Positions 1-11,690 of a stretch of DNA of 64,000 bases are shown here, one piece after another. Position 1 is the first letter of the stretch. Each line of letters begins with the position of its first letter. This DNA comes from Lactarius indigo (lineage: Eukaryota > Basidiomycota > Agaricomycetes > Russulales > Russulaceae), in NCBI GenBank assembly GCA_025766275.1, contig JAFKAC010000040.1, positions 310,001 through 374,000 on the forward strand, read 5' to 3'. The notes under the pieces were generated by a model that had not been told where the DNA came from, made no database searches, and saw only the letters and a program-made list of their open reading frames with translations. The translations under genes and the position numbers were made by a program.

Positions 1-475
1 GCTATGCTCAACAACCGCAAACGTGAAGACGCCCCTTCGCCAGTGCTTCGTGTATTTCTGTGGTTCCTTCGTCATTTCGGGTCATGACCTCCATCTTGCG
101 CTCGAGTAGCATCCGAATAACTTCAGGGCACCGGTTGACCACCCCTGAACGCACGAGTCTTTCCAGTGTTGTCGCGCATGTGCGTGTCCGCCGTATGGTC
201 CAGCAGTAGGCGCACGAATTCGAGTTGTCCTTCATTCGATGATGTGTGAAATGGGGTATATCCCTCGTCATTTCGAATGCTGACCTCCGCACCCCGTTCG
301 ATTGGTATCTGAATAAGGTCAAGGCTTTCATTGACCGCTGCATAAGACAGTCCGCATCTGCTGTCGTGGTGCAGTAATAATCACGCGACATCAAAGTGCC
401 CGTACCTCAATACGAGGTGTAATAAGGTATGTCTCTCGCGGGTCCGGGCATTGACCTGTGCGCAGTGCTCTGGGC
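1..475 (-). pseudogene. Ankyrin-repeat relic of a STAND receptor (cut by window edge)
   Basis: Reading the minus strand from about 475 to 1, several degenerate ankyrin repeats can be followed across three frames, with fragments such as GYTPFHTSS, LEFVRLLLDH and VIRMLLERK. No single frame is open, and no NACHT part lies next to them. The repeats resemble those of the receptor pseudogene at 7854-10862, so this is probably a second, more decayed copy of that gene. The relic runs directly into a PP28 gene fragment at about 476, so its own 5' part has been lost. The other end lies outside the window. I see ankyrin repeats; membership in the Goodbye-NACHT-ankyrin group is inferred from the neighbours. 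Confidence 0.7.
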
Positions 476-565
476 GCCTTGCGAAGGTTCGTGTGGAACG
501 CGAGGCTGCCGCAGCAAGGAAGGAAGCCGAAGGCGAAGATCAGGATCAGACACCCCAAGGATCTC
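476..565 (+). pseudogene. Fragment of a PP28/PDAP1-type gene (exon 6 region)
   Basis: About 85 bases match the sixth exon of the intact PP28-type gene at 12485-12555, in the same orientation, at roughly 80 percent identity by eye. The stretch encoding the Arg/Glu/Ala-rich helix (EREAAAAKRKAEAEG in the intact gene) is recognisable as REAAAARKEAEGE. Nothing of the other exons is present. It is fused directly to ankyrin-repeat sequence on its left. It is a dead fragment left by a rearrangement or partial duplication. Confidence 0.65.
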
Positions 566-1656
566 CCCCCCTCGGTCAGTAGCGACTCTTGGCAATGTCT
601 TCGTCTGCTTCTTGTACCTGTACCCCATCCTGTTGTCGCATTACGGCCTTAACGTCTATTCCAAGGCAGACCAATATCAGCTGACCGGAACTGACGATAT
701 AGGACACCCACCTTTTTTTAAAAACGTTCTGAGCTCCGTCTTTCCACTCTCGGCCAACAACATGCCGAACACTGGTGCATGAAGTTCCTGCTCTAAAAAG
801 TTCGCCGTCTCGTGGTATTCCTGCTGGCTCTGGTGAATAGGGCGAGCTTGGGGTCGGACACGTAACGGCTGTGCTCGAAGCGCTGGCGCATAACGGTGCG
901 CACTGTGGACGGGGGACATCAACGGCTCGTAGCGGATAATTTTCGGAAGCCTGCTGTGAGGGGGGGGGGGGGGATTCGAGGGAGTAGGGGGAAGAGTGAG
1001 TGAACTTTGGAAAAGAGGGAAACACCCCAGCCCGGGCATCCACTGGCGGTACAAATTGAACTTCGAGCATGTCGTTGCCAGTCTCATTCACCTAGCCGAG
1101 CGACAAATAGTACGATACGAAAAATGGAACAGAAGAGTTTTTGTTTATTTTGGAAGGCGATGTATTGGGTAGCATGAGATAGTAACTAGGTTACCTACTG
1201 GTGGCTCTATTTAACGCGATGATGCGGGCCATAGGCGAGAGAAACAGGGGAAATGTTGTGCACACTCCCGCAGGCCTCGAGGTAGTGTGGGCTCTTACTT
1301 GTTTCTACGGGTCACCTTGGAGATCTCACAAGTTCATAAGGCGGGATAGAAGAGTTCGACGTTGGTAAATTTACCAGGACACTAGTCAGCCTTCACCATG
1401 GGTTCGTGACAGAAACGGTCGGTTGTGAGTTTGCTGCCACTTAGAGTCCGCGGCTGAAAGTTGTCATACTGCAGAGTAAGCATACGGTACGTACGACGCA
1501 CGTTTTAGATCAACATTGTATAGCGAAGTGCCAAATAGGGCTACGTGCTCGGAGGTTCACGGAAATAAACAATAAAAAGAATGACGCATGTAGAAGTACA
1601 TTATGTACAGGGAAGCAAAACAAAGCTCTTCGGGGTTATTCTCGAGCCAAACACCA
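566..1656. other. Intergenic, no gene recognised
   Basis: No ORF here has recognisable motifs or plausible splice structure. A run of 14 G residues sits at about 960-973. The right end is the 3' flank of the MFS transporter. Confidence 0.5.
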
Positions 1657-3660
1657 CTACGCTTTTCCCCTCCATCCGCCCAACACGAAATACCGGGAGA
1701 GCACCAGCAGAACGACTGCAACCATCACCGAGCCACCTAAGTTAAAAAAACAAAATGGGTACAGCATAAGCCAGAGTTTCACCAGCATTGACAACTACGC
1801 ACCAGCGAAGATTCCAACGGCGGTGTACCCACCCGTGGTGTGGTATATCGCGCCAGATATCGGCGGGCCCGCAAGTGCCCCGAATGAGATGATGGTGAAG
1901 TACATCCCCATGCGGCGTCCGACGTCGGCGCTGTCGCCGAGCGCCATCATCGGCGCGCCCATGAGGGTCACCATCGCACCTGACGATGCGCCGTAGGTCC
2001 CCGCGAGAGTAAAGAGCCCAGCTGTCCCGCGCGTGTACGGCCATATGAAGGTCAGTGCACCTGCGATCAGCGACATAGGTATCATGGTATTGATCGGGCC
2101 TAGAGCGGTGCGATAGGCTAAGCGACGGGGAGGAGGAGTGGAGAACGGGACTTACCGAACTGGTCACCGAGGACGCCGCCAGCTAGGCGGCCGATAGCAT
2201 TTCCTGCGTTTGTTATAGAGATGAGGTAGGAAGAGTACCTTTCTGGGACGCCTTGGGAGGGAGCACTTGGGTCAATGAAGGTGAGCACTGCATGTGAAGC
2301 CGTGCGTCAGTCAGGGGTGGTGGGTTTTCCCAAAAGAGTACATGACCTGTGAAGAGGCCAAGGAAGGCGACGACGCCAAATGACGTGTATACTATGTAGG
2401 CAGGAGACCTGAACTGCTTTGCATCAAACAATCTGCCAGAATGGGTAGCCGGGGGTAGTCGACGTCGTATCGTCTGCGACTCGTCAAGGTGTGTTCGCAT
2501 GTACGCTATGTGCGACATGATATTCGTACCAAGTTCGTGATACCCATGGCGAGGACCAGGATCGACGCTATGATTCTCATCGTCCACTTGAAGCTGTATG
2601 TAGTCTTAGCTGGATGGTGAGCAGGAGGTTCACAATCTATGCGTACCCGACTGTGATGAGTAAGTTGCGGAACACTACGGGGAACACCGTGCCTCCAACT
2701 GAGGAAGCAAAGGCATTGATCCCAAGTGCTGTAGACCGCCTCTTTTTAAACCAATGAGCTAGGACACTCATCACAAGTCCAAACACGAAACCAGACGATA
2801 TCTAAGGAGAGGGGACAAGTTGAAGATCGGGTTTTGGAGAGGCATTTTTGGACACTGACACCGATGCCGAAGCCCTGAATAAGTAGTAATTGCCAGAACT
2901 CGTGGCACTCTCCGATCGCAACTGTGCACGCGACGAGATTTATCGATGCGATGATTAGAGTGCTACGGAGGTAACCAAGATCAAACAGTCGACCAGAAAT
3001 GAGTGCAGGGAAGAAGATCAAGGCAAACTGATCGACTCGTGAATTTCAACCCGGGTGGCAGATCACTTGACAAGAACACGCACTTGTATGGAGCCGATCC
3101 AAGCGCTACATGACGAATCCGTTAAGGAAGTTGAATGGGGGGATGCACAAAACGTACACGGTAGAGGGCGAGGTCCCTTTCAGCAAAACGTTCTCGTAAT
3201 AGTCTTGAAAGACCTAGTGAGTATGCCAAGAACTACGATCAGCTCCCACAACCCCTCTATCATGTAAGGACCACTTACCCCCCAGGAAACTGCATAGCCA
3301 GATCTGCGAGCAGTCGTGAGTCTCCTAAGTGAGCAATCAAGAGTAGGCTGTATGCTGGGCGCAGCTCACGTCGCAAAAGTAGCACAAGAAGCCTAGTTCA
3401 CAGTCAGTCAACATCTAAGGACTTGTTTACACTGGAAGACGCACCCCCAATACTACTAACCAAGCCTGCAAGCCACCGTCGGGACAGTCTTCCTGGGAGT
3501 CTTTGTGGGGCGCTAGAGTAAGGGTCACTGAGATTCCTTTCTCACCCTGCACGCCAGCGAGGGACGTGACAGACCCGCCATGCAAGGTCGAGGTCGAGTG
3601 GTCGGGATAACACGAGGTAAATGGGTGAAGTTTGTGTTCGAGATCCAGCTCTTGGGCCAT
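1657..3660 (-). CDS. Monocarboxylate-type MFS transporter (12 exons)
   Basis: Predicted 461-residue plasma-membrane carrier of the monocarboxylate transporter (MCT/SLC16-like) branch of the major facilitator superfamily. Exons on the minus strand: 3660-3445, 3392-3370, 3324-3279, 3213-3158, 3105-3084, 3027-2860, 2801-2647, 2593-2530, 2473-2347, 2287-2156, 2099-1803, 1736-1657; total 1386 nt, all phases consistent. After a polar N-terminus of about 58 residues comes the family signature PDGGLQAWLVVLG, followed by GVFQDYY-like VFQDYYENVLLKG, WIGSIQFALIFF, ISGRLFDLGY and the second-half ISITNAGNAIGRLAGGVLGD. Twelve hydrophobic segments fit in two groups of six. Two exons are only 22-23 nt long. 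The substrate cannot be read from sequence; fungal relatives often lack transport activity for monocarboxylates. A few introns have weak donors, so small boundary errors are possible. Confidence 0.88.
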
Positions 3661-4872
3661 AACGAGTGTGTAAGATGCCGCAGCTGAAAGTTTGTTTATA
3701 TAGTTGGGTAGTGCGATGGTGCTTATTTTGTCCGATCCAGCGGACTTATATCTTGAGTTCTTTGGCAGTTTTTGGAATGATCATCACTGCGAGCCTTTTT
3801 CGTCTTGCAAGAAATTTCGGCAGAAACTCTCTTGTCTAAAATGGGCGAGTTGATGGTTCACGACGGTGATGACCTTCGTACGGGTTTCACTTGAATCACT
3901 GTTACCAGATCGGATGGCCCAAGCGATGGCCATGCTTCTCTATCCAGGGCTAATCGGTTCTTGCGCTCTCTTTGCTTTTAAGTTCCCGTTCCTATGCTTC
4001 CACCATCCTGTACAAATGATCACCGAGGACCAGAAAGGAATATAGTCAGTGGAAAAGGTTTGGAAGCGTCAAACAGAAGTTTCAAAAGAATTCCCTGAAG
4101 AGGACACCATCTCGTCGTCGATACCGCGGCGTTTCCGGGTCTCGGTGCCACGATGTAAGCCGCCGATGTAAGCCGCCAGCGCTAACCTCAAATCCTGAGT
4201 GAGGATCGGCGATCACCCTCTGTTTCTTGTGGGATTCGTGGATCCCGCATATTCTCGAAGATGCTGATATCTGGAGACAAAACCATCACAGTATCGACCT
4301 CTGTGGCCCTCGGGTTTCGTGTTTTGTCTAAAATGCAAAGTCGATAGTGTTCATGTGCTTCTCGTATTTTGCGCCCCTGCCCTGTAGAACTACTAGAACT
4401 CCAGGTTTTGTAATCAAGTGATTTCTCACGTGTGTTGTATCCTAAACACTTGTGGATAGCGGCCTTTGTTCGACTTGTTCGGCTCTGACCAATCTTGTAT
4501 CTCGCACCGTCGTACCAGTCCTCAAGTTGTTTTAGCCGATAAACAGCCACATGGCGACACGGTAGCTGACACGTTCAAGCTGACATGTTGACACGTTGAT
4601 TAAATTAATTTTCTGTAGACTATAAGCGTAAGCACAAAGAACGGAGGTGCACTGCCAGATATTGATTGAATTGTCTTGCCCCGCGGAAAAGAGGGAGTCA
4701 CGCTTGACGATGTACTGAGTCCTGGAACCTCGCAGCGCGGGTTGTTCGGTTGTAACAAAGAAACTCGGCAGCATCGCAGTGATGGAATGTGAAGATAATC
4801 ATACACTGGCAGAAGAAAAATGAATGATGTGTAGGCGATTTTTGTCCCTTCAAAAACACCTACGAGCGAGCG

Positions 4873-4892
4873 GGCGGTCTGCCAGGACCGCC
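4873..4892. repeat. Perfect 7-bp inverted repeat (hairpin)
   Basis: GGCGGTC and GACCGCC flank a 6-nt loop. It lies in a gene-free stretch, and no function can be assigned. Confidence 0.5.
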
Positions 4893-5183
4893 TCAGTAAA
4901 CCGTAAACCTAAATCGGGTTTGCCATGAGAAAATACTTTTGGGGCCTGTTTGGTGTACACCTTGCCCCGCGGCGCACTGACCACCAAAAAGGCCCCGACC
5001 ATGCGCCAGCCTGAGGGGGACTCGGAAATTCTGTCCACGTTTCGTCAAAAGGAAGAGGAAGAGAAACGTAGGAGCAGCCCTATCATAACGGAGTATCGAA
5101 GTACCCGCCTCTCAGTTTGCTTCTCTTGCCAATGCCGCCGAAGTGTGGCCGCGACTGACTATGAAACACCATTGATGATACAC

Positions 5184-5308
5184 ATATCTAGATCTTGTGG
5201 GAAGCGGAGAGACTTGGACGCGTGATACTCCTTGAAAGTGTGCTACATAGGGTAATATGCCCTCAGTCGCACAAAAATGGGTTCAAAAAATATATATATC
5301 TAGATCTT
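5184..5308 (+). mobile_element. Short poly(A) retroposon copy with 13-bp target-site duplication
   Basis: ATATCTAGATCTT occurs at 5184-5196 and again at 5296-5308, bracketing a 99-bp insert (5197-5295). The insert ends in an A/AT-rich tail and contains GTGCTACATAGGGT followed by a segment resembling the 3' ends of the inserts at 8307-8591 and 53396-53454. This is the most diverged of the three copies, suggesting it is the oldest. The structure is that expected from target-primed reverse transcription. Confidence 0.65.
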
Positions 5309-7379
5309 AGGCACTAACATACGTAATCTATGCAAATCCAACCCTGTAAACGGATGACTTCCGTAAGAATCTGGAGCCCCAGATTCTGTCCAAAATTTTT
5401 TTATGACGATTGATCTTGCTGTACTTGGGATGAACTTGATGGGGGACCTGTTCCGATCTCAAAATCTGAAGCCGGCCTCCATAATCCCCGGCTAGCTCTG
5501 GAACCTAATTGGGAGGTGCTGGTGTTGGAATATATAATACTGTATATGTCTGCTTTTGTAAAGTGCAGTATTACAGATCTCGATAGTTTCTTGACAGAAT
5601 ATCACACAAGCATTCACAAAGCTAGGGGTTCAATATTCACCTAGTATGCGGCCTTCGTCTTCCCTTGAACGAACCTAATGATGCCTTGTTTGCATTTCGG
5701 AGAATGCTGCACTTGCGCGGCGCTGCTTAGTTACTCAAGTACTCAAGAGCAATCCATTGGTGACAACAGCGGGGGCCCCTGAAAATTCACGCATGATGCG
5801 AAAGCTTGAAGGAAAGCCTGCACCTTGGCCTGCACGACCCCTCTCATTGCGGGTCTCTGTAGAGCCCCAACTCAGCGTGTCGTCGTGGCGCCTATACCTG
5901 GGCCCAGAAGGTTTTTGCCTTGCACTCAGCTAGTGCCACCTAGAATTCCACCGTTCACCTCAATCTGTTGCTAGAACACTGGACTTGAGCACTCAGTAAC
6001 TTAACGCCCTCTTGTAACGTCCCTCTTCAGCCTCGGCCCCAATATACTCGTAACCACCCCGCCCCCATTGGACATACCACTACTCACGTCGTCCGAAGCT
6101 TTGGATATCCCTTCGGCCAATGCGTAGCTAGAGGAAGTCGCAACACACTGAGACGGCGTCACGATCGCCTTCGATGCGCGCGTGTTTTTGTTTATATTCG
6201 ATGGCCTATGTGATCAACCGCCAAATTGACCAAGAAATTGACCATTTTCTTACTGACCTTGAAACAAACGTCTCTCGCTAATCAAGCCTCGGAAGGCCCT
6301 GCTGCGCTACTCACTAGCCCCAATATTGGTGAAATAATCACAAATGTGGTCGTTACATTTGGACATCGCGTGCGCCGAAGCCACCCGCCCATGACACTCG
6401 CACCCGTACGTGACTACTTTCGCCTCATCCCTTTTCGCTATTCTGATCGTTACCGTCTCCAAAACCGTTTGGGGCATTCCACGAAGCAGGTATCGGGGTC
6501 CCCTGGCAACGCGGTCCGCTTCTCGGAAAGCGGGGGTGTGTTTCTGTGAGAGAGGACTCGAAAAGGTATCGAAGGCCTGAGAAGTATCCCTCTGTGCTTA
6601 TATTCGCAAATAAACTGAGGGGAAACCAACAATTCTGCCGTATGGGCCCAGTGGGTGGTAAGCGTCATGACAAACGCGTGACCAGCTCGCGCTCTGACAA
6701 GCTTCAGATGTGTTAGTACCCCGTGCACACCCCTGAGGCGTGCTCGCTGCTGCTCTGATAGCCTGTTGATTACCTCCGACAAGGAGAACCCCATCACCTA
6801 TTCTAATCCGAATAGCTACATGTTTTCGAAGCCAGCCTGACAACCAGCTTTCTAGAATCGATCAGGTTCAGCAGGCGCCGGCTGACTTGCCGCTGCTGTG
6901 CAATTCTTGCATCCTATATGTACTGTACTCGTCAGAATCGAGTAGCAAATGACGTACTTCGGAAGTGAAAATGTCCCCGTTAGTGCCGTTGGTGACCTGG
7001 TCGTGTGCTGCGCGGCGAATGAAGACCGCAAACACAGAAGCACCAAGCATGGGATCGGTCAGCTGTGTGGCCAGGGCTAACCCTGCAACTTGAAGGTCCT
7101 CCGCGGATTTCACGGAGGGCGTAAGATCCTTTCGAGTTCGGGGGCTGTACTGGTCCATGCCACTCCACCCGCGTGCTTCATCTTGCGCCGTACCCAATCG
7201 CTTCCAAGATCGCTTCGTAAGCCCAGGCGTAAGCCACCAATAATTGTGCTCACGATGTCCGCTTGTACACCTTGTGGAGCCCAGATATCGTGTACTGAAC
7301 GTTAGGTCTTAGCCCCGACAGCGGCCCGGGAGCGTTTGAGTCGTATAAACACATATAGGCATGTTTGACTGGTCGAAAG

Positions 7380-7816
7380 TCATCCTCTTTGCACACCGGG
7401 ACCCCGGTCTCTACGGTCTCTACTACTTCGGTTTCCGCATCTGGTAAGAAGTTTCATGGGGTTTGGCACGCGACACTTCAGAGAATGGAGCCATTGAAAA
7501 GGGACAGAGGCACTTAGGCCCGAGCACCACTTCTGCCACGTCCGCGGGTCGGGGTATGGGGCGGGAGAGTCAGGATTGATTTGGCAAATAAGGACAAGGC
7601 AAAACACAATCACTGGATTAACAATAGCTACAGTGTATAAGAAATCAATATCTGAACTAGCAACCAATACGGCATTCCCTGCTTGATTCCCAGTGTTTTG
7701 GACTCAATATACTTCGGCTTCATCACCTTAGTGGTGCCATGAATAGGAAGCGGGTTTTGTGTAATAAACACAACAAGGCTCAGTAACGTACAGCAAATAA
7801 GCCGTATAACGTTCAC
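7380..7816 (-). other. Unassigned hydrophobic ORFs, possible decayed gene
   Basis: Two overlapping minus-strand ORFs (7380-7667 and 7628-7816) contain hydrophobic stretches such as TVAIVNPVIVFCLVLIC and LICCTLLSLVVFI. Upstream minus-strand ORFs continue to about 7200. I could not join them into a gene or match them to a family. They may be remnants of a membrane-protein gene or chance ORFs. Confidence 0.2.
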
Positions 7817-7853
7817 CTTTACGTGACTCCGTAGACCATGCCCCGTCCCACTT

Positions 7854-10800
7854 TCATTCTCGGATCTGCTGCCGTCGCCCGAACCACGCTATATCTGATG
7901 CCGTCTTTCCGCGCTTGTCGCACACACCTGCTTCCGCACCATGCTCCAGCAAAAATCGCAAAACGTGAAGGCAGCCCTTTACCGATGCTTCGTATAACGC
8001 CGTGATTCCTTCAGAATTCTGGGCATTGACCTCCGCCTTGCGCTCGAGTAGCATCCAAATAACTTCAAGGCTTCCGTTGACCGCCGCGAAATGTAGTGGA
8101 GTTTTTCCAGTGCTGTGGCGCACCCGCACTTTTGCGTCGTGGTCCAGTAGTAGTAATTGCACAACATCTGAAGTCCCATCTCTCGACGCCAAGTGTAGTG
8201 GTGCCCGTCCTTCGGCATCTCGGGCATTAATCTCCGCTTTGAGCTCGAGTAGTAGCCGAGAAAATTTGAGGTGCCCGCCGGCAGCTGCTAAGTACAGTGG
8301 AGTCCTCGGAAGAAGAAAGGACCCGCGCGCACCGCATGAACCCCAAAATACCCCGGAACCCGTCCCTTCGCCATAGCGCCGCCAGCGCCCCGGTATACTC
8401 AACGCTTGACGTTTCGCAGAGCCGCTTCTATTGGAAGCGGGGAGGTGTTTAATTGTAAAGTGGCAAAGGATGCAAAGGAAGTGGAAGTAGATCTCGGATA
8501 GAGGCGCAACACGCAGTAGAAGTGCCACATACAGTAGGGCATGTACCCCAAGGCGCACTCTAATGGATTTCAAAAAAAAAAAAAAAAGAAAACAGTGGAG
8601 TCCTTCCGGTGTTGTCACGCACATGCGCGTCCGCAGCATGGTCCAGCACTGGCAATAGCCGCACGACTTCTAGGTGTCCTGCATCCGACGCTGTGTGAAA
8701 TGGAGTAGATCCTTCGCCATTCCGAGCGTTGATCTCCGCCTGCTGCTCGAGCAGCGTCTGAATATAGATCAAGGCTCACATGGGTTGCTGCCCGGTGCAG
8801 AGGACTGTTTCCGTTGTTGTCGCGTACATTCGCGTCTGCACCATGGCCCAGCAATAATCATGCAACATCAAAGTTTCTACACCTCAACGCGGCCTGTAAT
8901 GAGGTAGATCCAGTTTTCAGGGCCCGGGCATTGATCTGCGCACTGTGCTCGAGTAGTAACCGGGTGATATCGAGTTTTCCGCATAACATTGCGTAATGGA
9001 GTGGAGTATAGCCAAATGAGCACTGGGGAGCCACTTCTGCACCATGTTCGAGCGGCCACTTCGCGGTGTCCACTCCCGCATTCGCGTTAAATTGACTGCA
9101 AGGACATCTGCAACCTCCTCGACTCGAAGAGACCAAGCAGGTACTGCAAGACATTGCAACAGTCGATGGGCATGCCGTCGGTTTGCTTTGTTGATCCCCT
9201 TCAGTATGCGTTCGTACGTCTCGTCCAGGGATTCAGGCAGTCCCTCCAGGGCCTGACGCACATTTGATGGGAAGCAGTGTCACAGAACCTCCAATTGGCA
9301 GAAAACCCAACGGAACCTGTGCGAGAGCATGAGAGAGAGACGGTCACGGCCCGGGATACCCGAGGATGCCCTTACATTCCATCCACTTTCTCAGTGAACT
9401 CCTCGATGATCATGTCCTTTTCCGCATCTCGCCATTCCTTCATCCTTTTGTCCGAGCGGACGACAAAAGCAACGTAATCTATAATGTCCTGCTTTTGTCA
9501 AGTTTCGTCGTGGAGGGATACTTGTTGAGTGGCCCAAGGCCGAAGCGCAATACAGATGTCGAACTCTGGATGACTTGTAATGCATAAACGCAGATTTGGA
9601 AAATTCGACAAGTTCTCTAACAAGCCCTAACTGTAGGTTATGAACAGTTTCGGGAGCTTGGAACACACGCGCGGAGCGAACTAGATAACACGAAAAATCT
9701 CAGGAATCGCGTACGGGGGATGATTGTGGTGAACAGTACTAGCGAGCGAAGGTATTCAACTACTGAGTAAAAAATTGAGGACGTACAAACGTCGCGCTAA
9801 GGACATGACAGAAAGGCTTTAATTTAGACGGATACTAAGGTAGACAGACAGCCAGCGGAAAGGTATCGGAAATGCGGGAACGTCGCACATAGACGCGCTG
9901 AATCTCAACACTAACACCTTTCCCGTGGCGATGGTATGCCAGGAAAATCAGGACATTCATCGAGAGCATCCACGACGAGATAGGTCGAGGTCAGCAGTGG
10001 TCCTATTGTCGTGAGCATAGTCCTCAGGCATAGCAAAAGCGAATCGATGGTCGACTGTTCCGATCCGCGTTTGTTTCTCGAGTAGAAGAAAAAAAGAGCA
10101 TCATTGCATGGACCGGATTTATCAGAGAGCTAGGAGGTGACATACGGTTACATACCTAAGAATAGTTTTGCCAGAACCGGCTGAGAAACCAGAAAGTCGT
10201 TAGCACAGATTAAGGTCAGAGCGTAACTGTGCAAGAATATTTGCGTTTTCCATAAATCCACAGCAGACCGCCAGACGATTGCCAATTGGTGAAGGTGATG
10301 CTTTGGGTGCACTGCACCACGCCGAAGTACCCGCGTGGTGAGCGTCACACGCCGTGTTGTAATTGACAGATGGGTCGGGGGGGGAGGGGGGAGGGAGAGC
10401 CACCTTTGCAGGTAGAACCGCAATCCGTTTCCTGTCAGAGTACCTAAGCTCTCATGGTCGGCAGCAGTGAGATTAGGAGATGACAAACGGTTTATATAGT
10501 TGACCTGATTTCCCACCTGTTGAATCGCTACTCTGGTCTCTTTGTCGAAAGAGTAAGGGGTCAGCTAGGATCAGAGGCCGTCGAAGCCATAAGTCACCTT
10601 CCAGGGCCATATCAACTTTGTCACCGACGATTTTCATTCTATCATCAACTCCTTTCGCCTTATCAGCCACGTTCTTCGCATTGTCCTCAAGGCCGTGGAT
10701 GATCTTCAGGACTTCTGCCAACGTCATACAGGCCTCTTCTTGCGTCAATTTGTCTAGCCTTCGCAGAGCACCCTCGATATTCTTCCTTCCTATCAGCACC

Positions 10801-10862
10801 TTGAGATACTTCTCTGAATGGAGGCCAAATGTTTTGGGATATATCGACAGGGAAAGACACAC
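7854..10862 (-). pseudogene. Goodbye-NACHT-ankyrin (STAND) receptor pseudogene
   Basis: Pieces of a complete receptor occur in order on the minus strand. They are a Goodbye-domain end (ALRRLDKLTQEEACMTL, about 10860-10600), the pre-NACHT motif and a split Walker A (GSGKTIL near 10170), a NACHT end (EFDICIALRPWATQQVSLHDE, about 9560), a winged-helix part (LPESLDETYERILKGINKA, 9260-9100) and ankyrin repeats from 9060 to 7870. The NACHT core between about 10150 and 9650 is not recognisable. In-frame stops interrupt it, for example TGA in the winged helix where relatives have Arg (about 9290) and TGA after HDET. A 285-bp retroposon splits the ankyrin part. It is clearly dead. It differs from the 30-58 kb receptors and represents another lineage of the family. 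Confidence 0.85.
8307..8591 (+). mobile_element. 285-bp poly(A) retroposon (SINE-like) in ankyrin repeat
   Basis: The 13-bp sequence ACAGTGGAGTCCT is present at 8294-8306 and 8592-8604. Removing 8307-8591 and one copy restores a continuous ankyrin repeat (GRTPLYLAAAGG) on the minus strand. The insert ends with about 16 A residues preceded by GTACCCCAAGGCGCAC and TAATGGATTTC, the same 3' end as the copy at 53396-53454. No internal ORF and no convincing Pol III A/B boxes were found, so it is either a SINE of unknown origin or a 5'-truncated LINE end. Confidence 0.8.
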
Positions 10863-11690
10863 TTATTCGCTCTTCCTTAATCTCCTTCGTATTATCGAAT
10901 CGTATGTGTGGGGAAGAGACAACGAACATATTGCTGGAATTTAACAGAGGCGGCTCGGTATTTTTTTTTTGTATAGCTCGACCCTAATTATTGTGAGAGC
11001 ACACATGACATACTTCTTCATGGAGCCAAAGTCTAGTCCACTCGAGCTTCTGGTGAGGGTGAGCCTGATATGTGACACAGTGCGAAATCTCGGACATGGA
11101 GCAGGATAAGACGCATCAAAGATAGAAGCAGTACGGGTGACTAGAGAACGATTTTAGTGAAACTAGCAACAAGTTGAAGCACCTAATAAGTATGCAGTGT
11201 TTTCGAAAAGGCAGAACCACCAATTAAACGAGCACATTGTCCTGAACATGAAACGTGCGGTCGTTGATTCGGTCAAAGATTTTTAAAAAAGTGATCAATT
11301 AGACGCCCCAAAACGTTAGGCAAAAGCGATCAAGACGGGGACTCCAACCCAGGCCTCGGGAGAATATGTGGAGTGATGGACAGGGTATATGCTTTTAGCA
11401 CAGGGTGCCGCAAATGTAACGCTGTCATGGTCCCGGTGCCATCGCCGAGGTGGACATTTTTTGCACTTCCAGAAGCCACATTTCCAGAATCGTGGAGGGG
11501 CTGTTCAATTTGTTGCGAGATCCCTTGCTTGCTTGAAACCAAGTACAGCAGTTATGGCTATACGAGATAGAAGTGACGGGGAGAGTATCGTCGGCATTTC
11601 CCGGGAATCTCCGGCCCGGTGTAATCTAGTCATTGTCATTCCATTCTGGGTGGCTCAAAGCCTACGACAACGATCTTTTCACCCACAACG
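10863..11690. other. Intergenic; promoter side of the PP28-type gene
   Basis: No gene recognised. ORFs at 11330-11570 lack motifs and probably cover the upstream region of the PP28-type gene. Confidence 0.45.

Larger units (their letters stand above)
3661..7379. other. Gene-poor region with retroposon copy and unassigned ORFs
   Basis: Promoter side of the MFS gene, then sequence without a recognisable gene. ORFs of 60-120 codons occur in all frames without motifs. One short retroposon with target-site duplication lies at 5184-5308. A minus-strand ORF at 6868-7197 has fairly even composition but no similarity I recognise. Confidence 0.45.

Noticed and set aside
7854..8639. 261-codon minus-strand ORF with ankyrin repeats as an intact gene
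   Set aside because: It reads through the 285-bp retroposon by chance. Only the part below about 8300 is ankyrin, and it belongs to the larger pseudogene.
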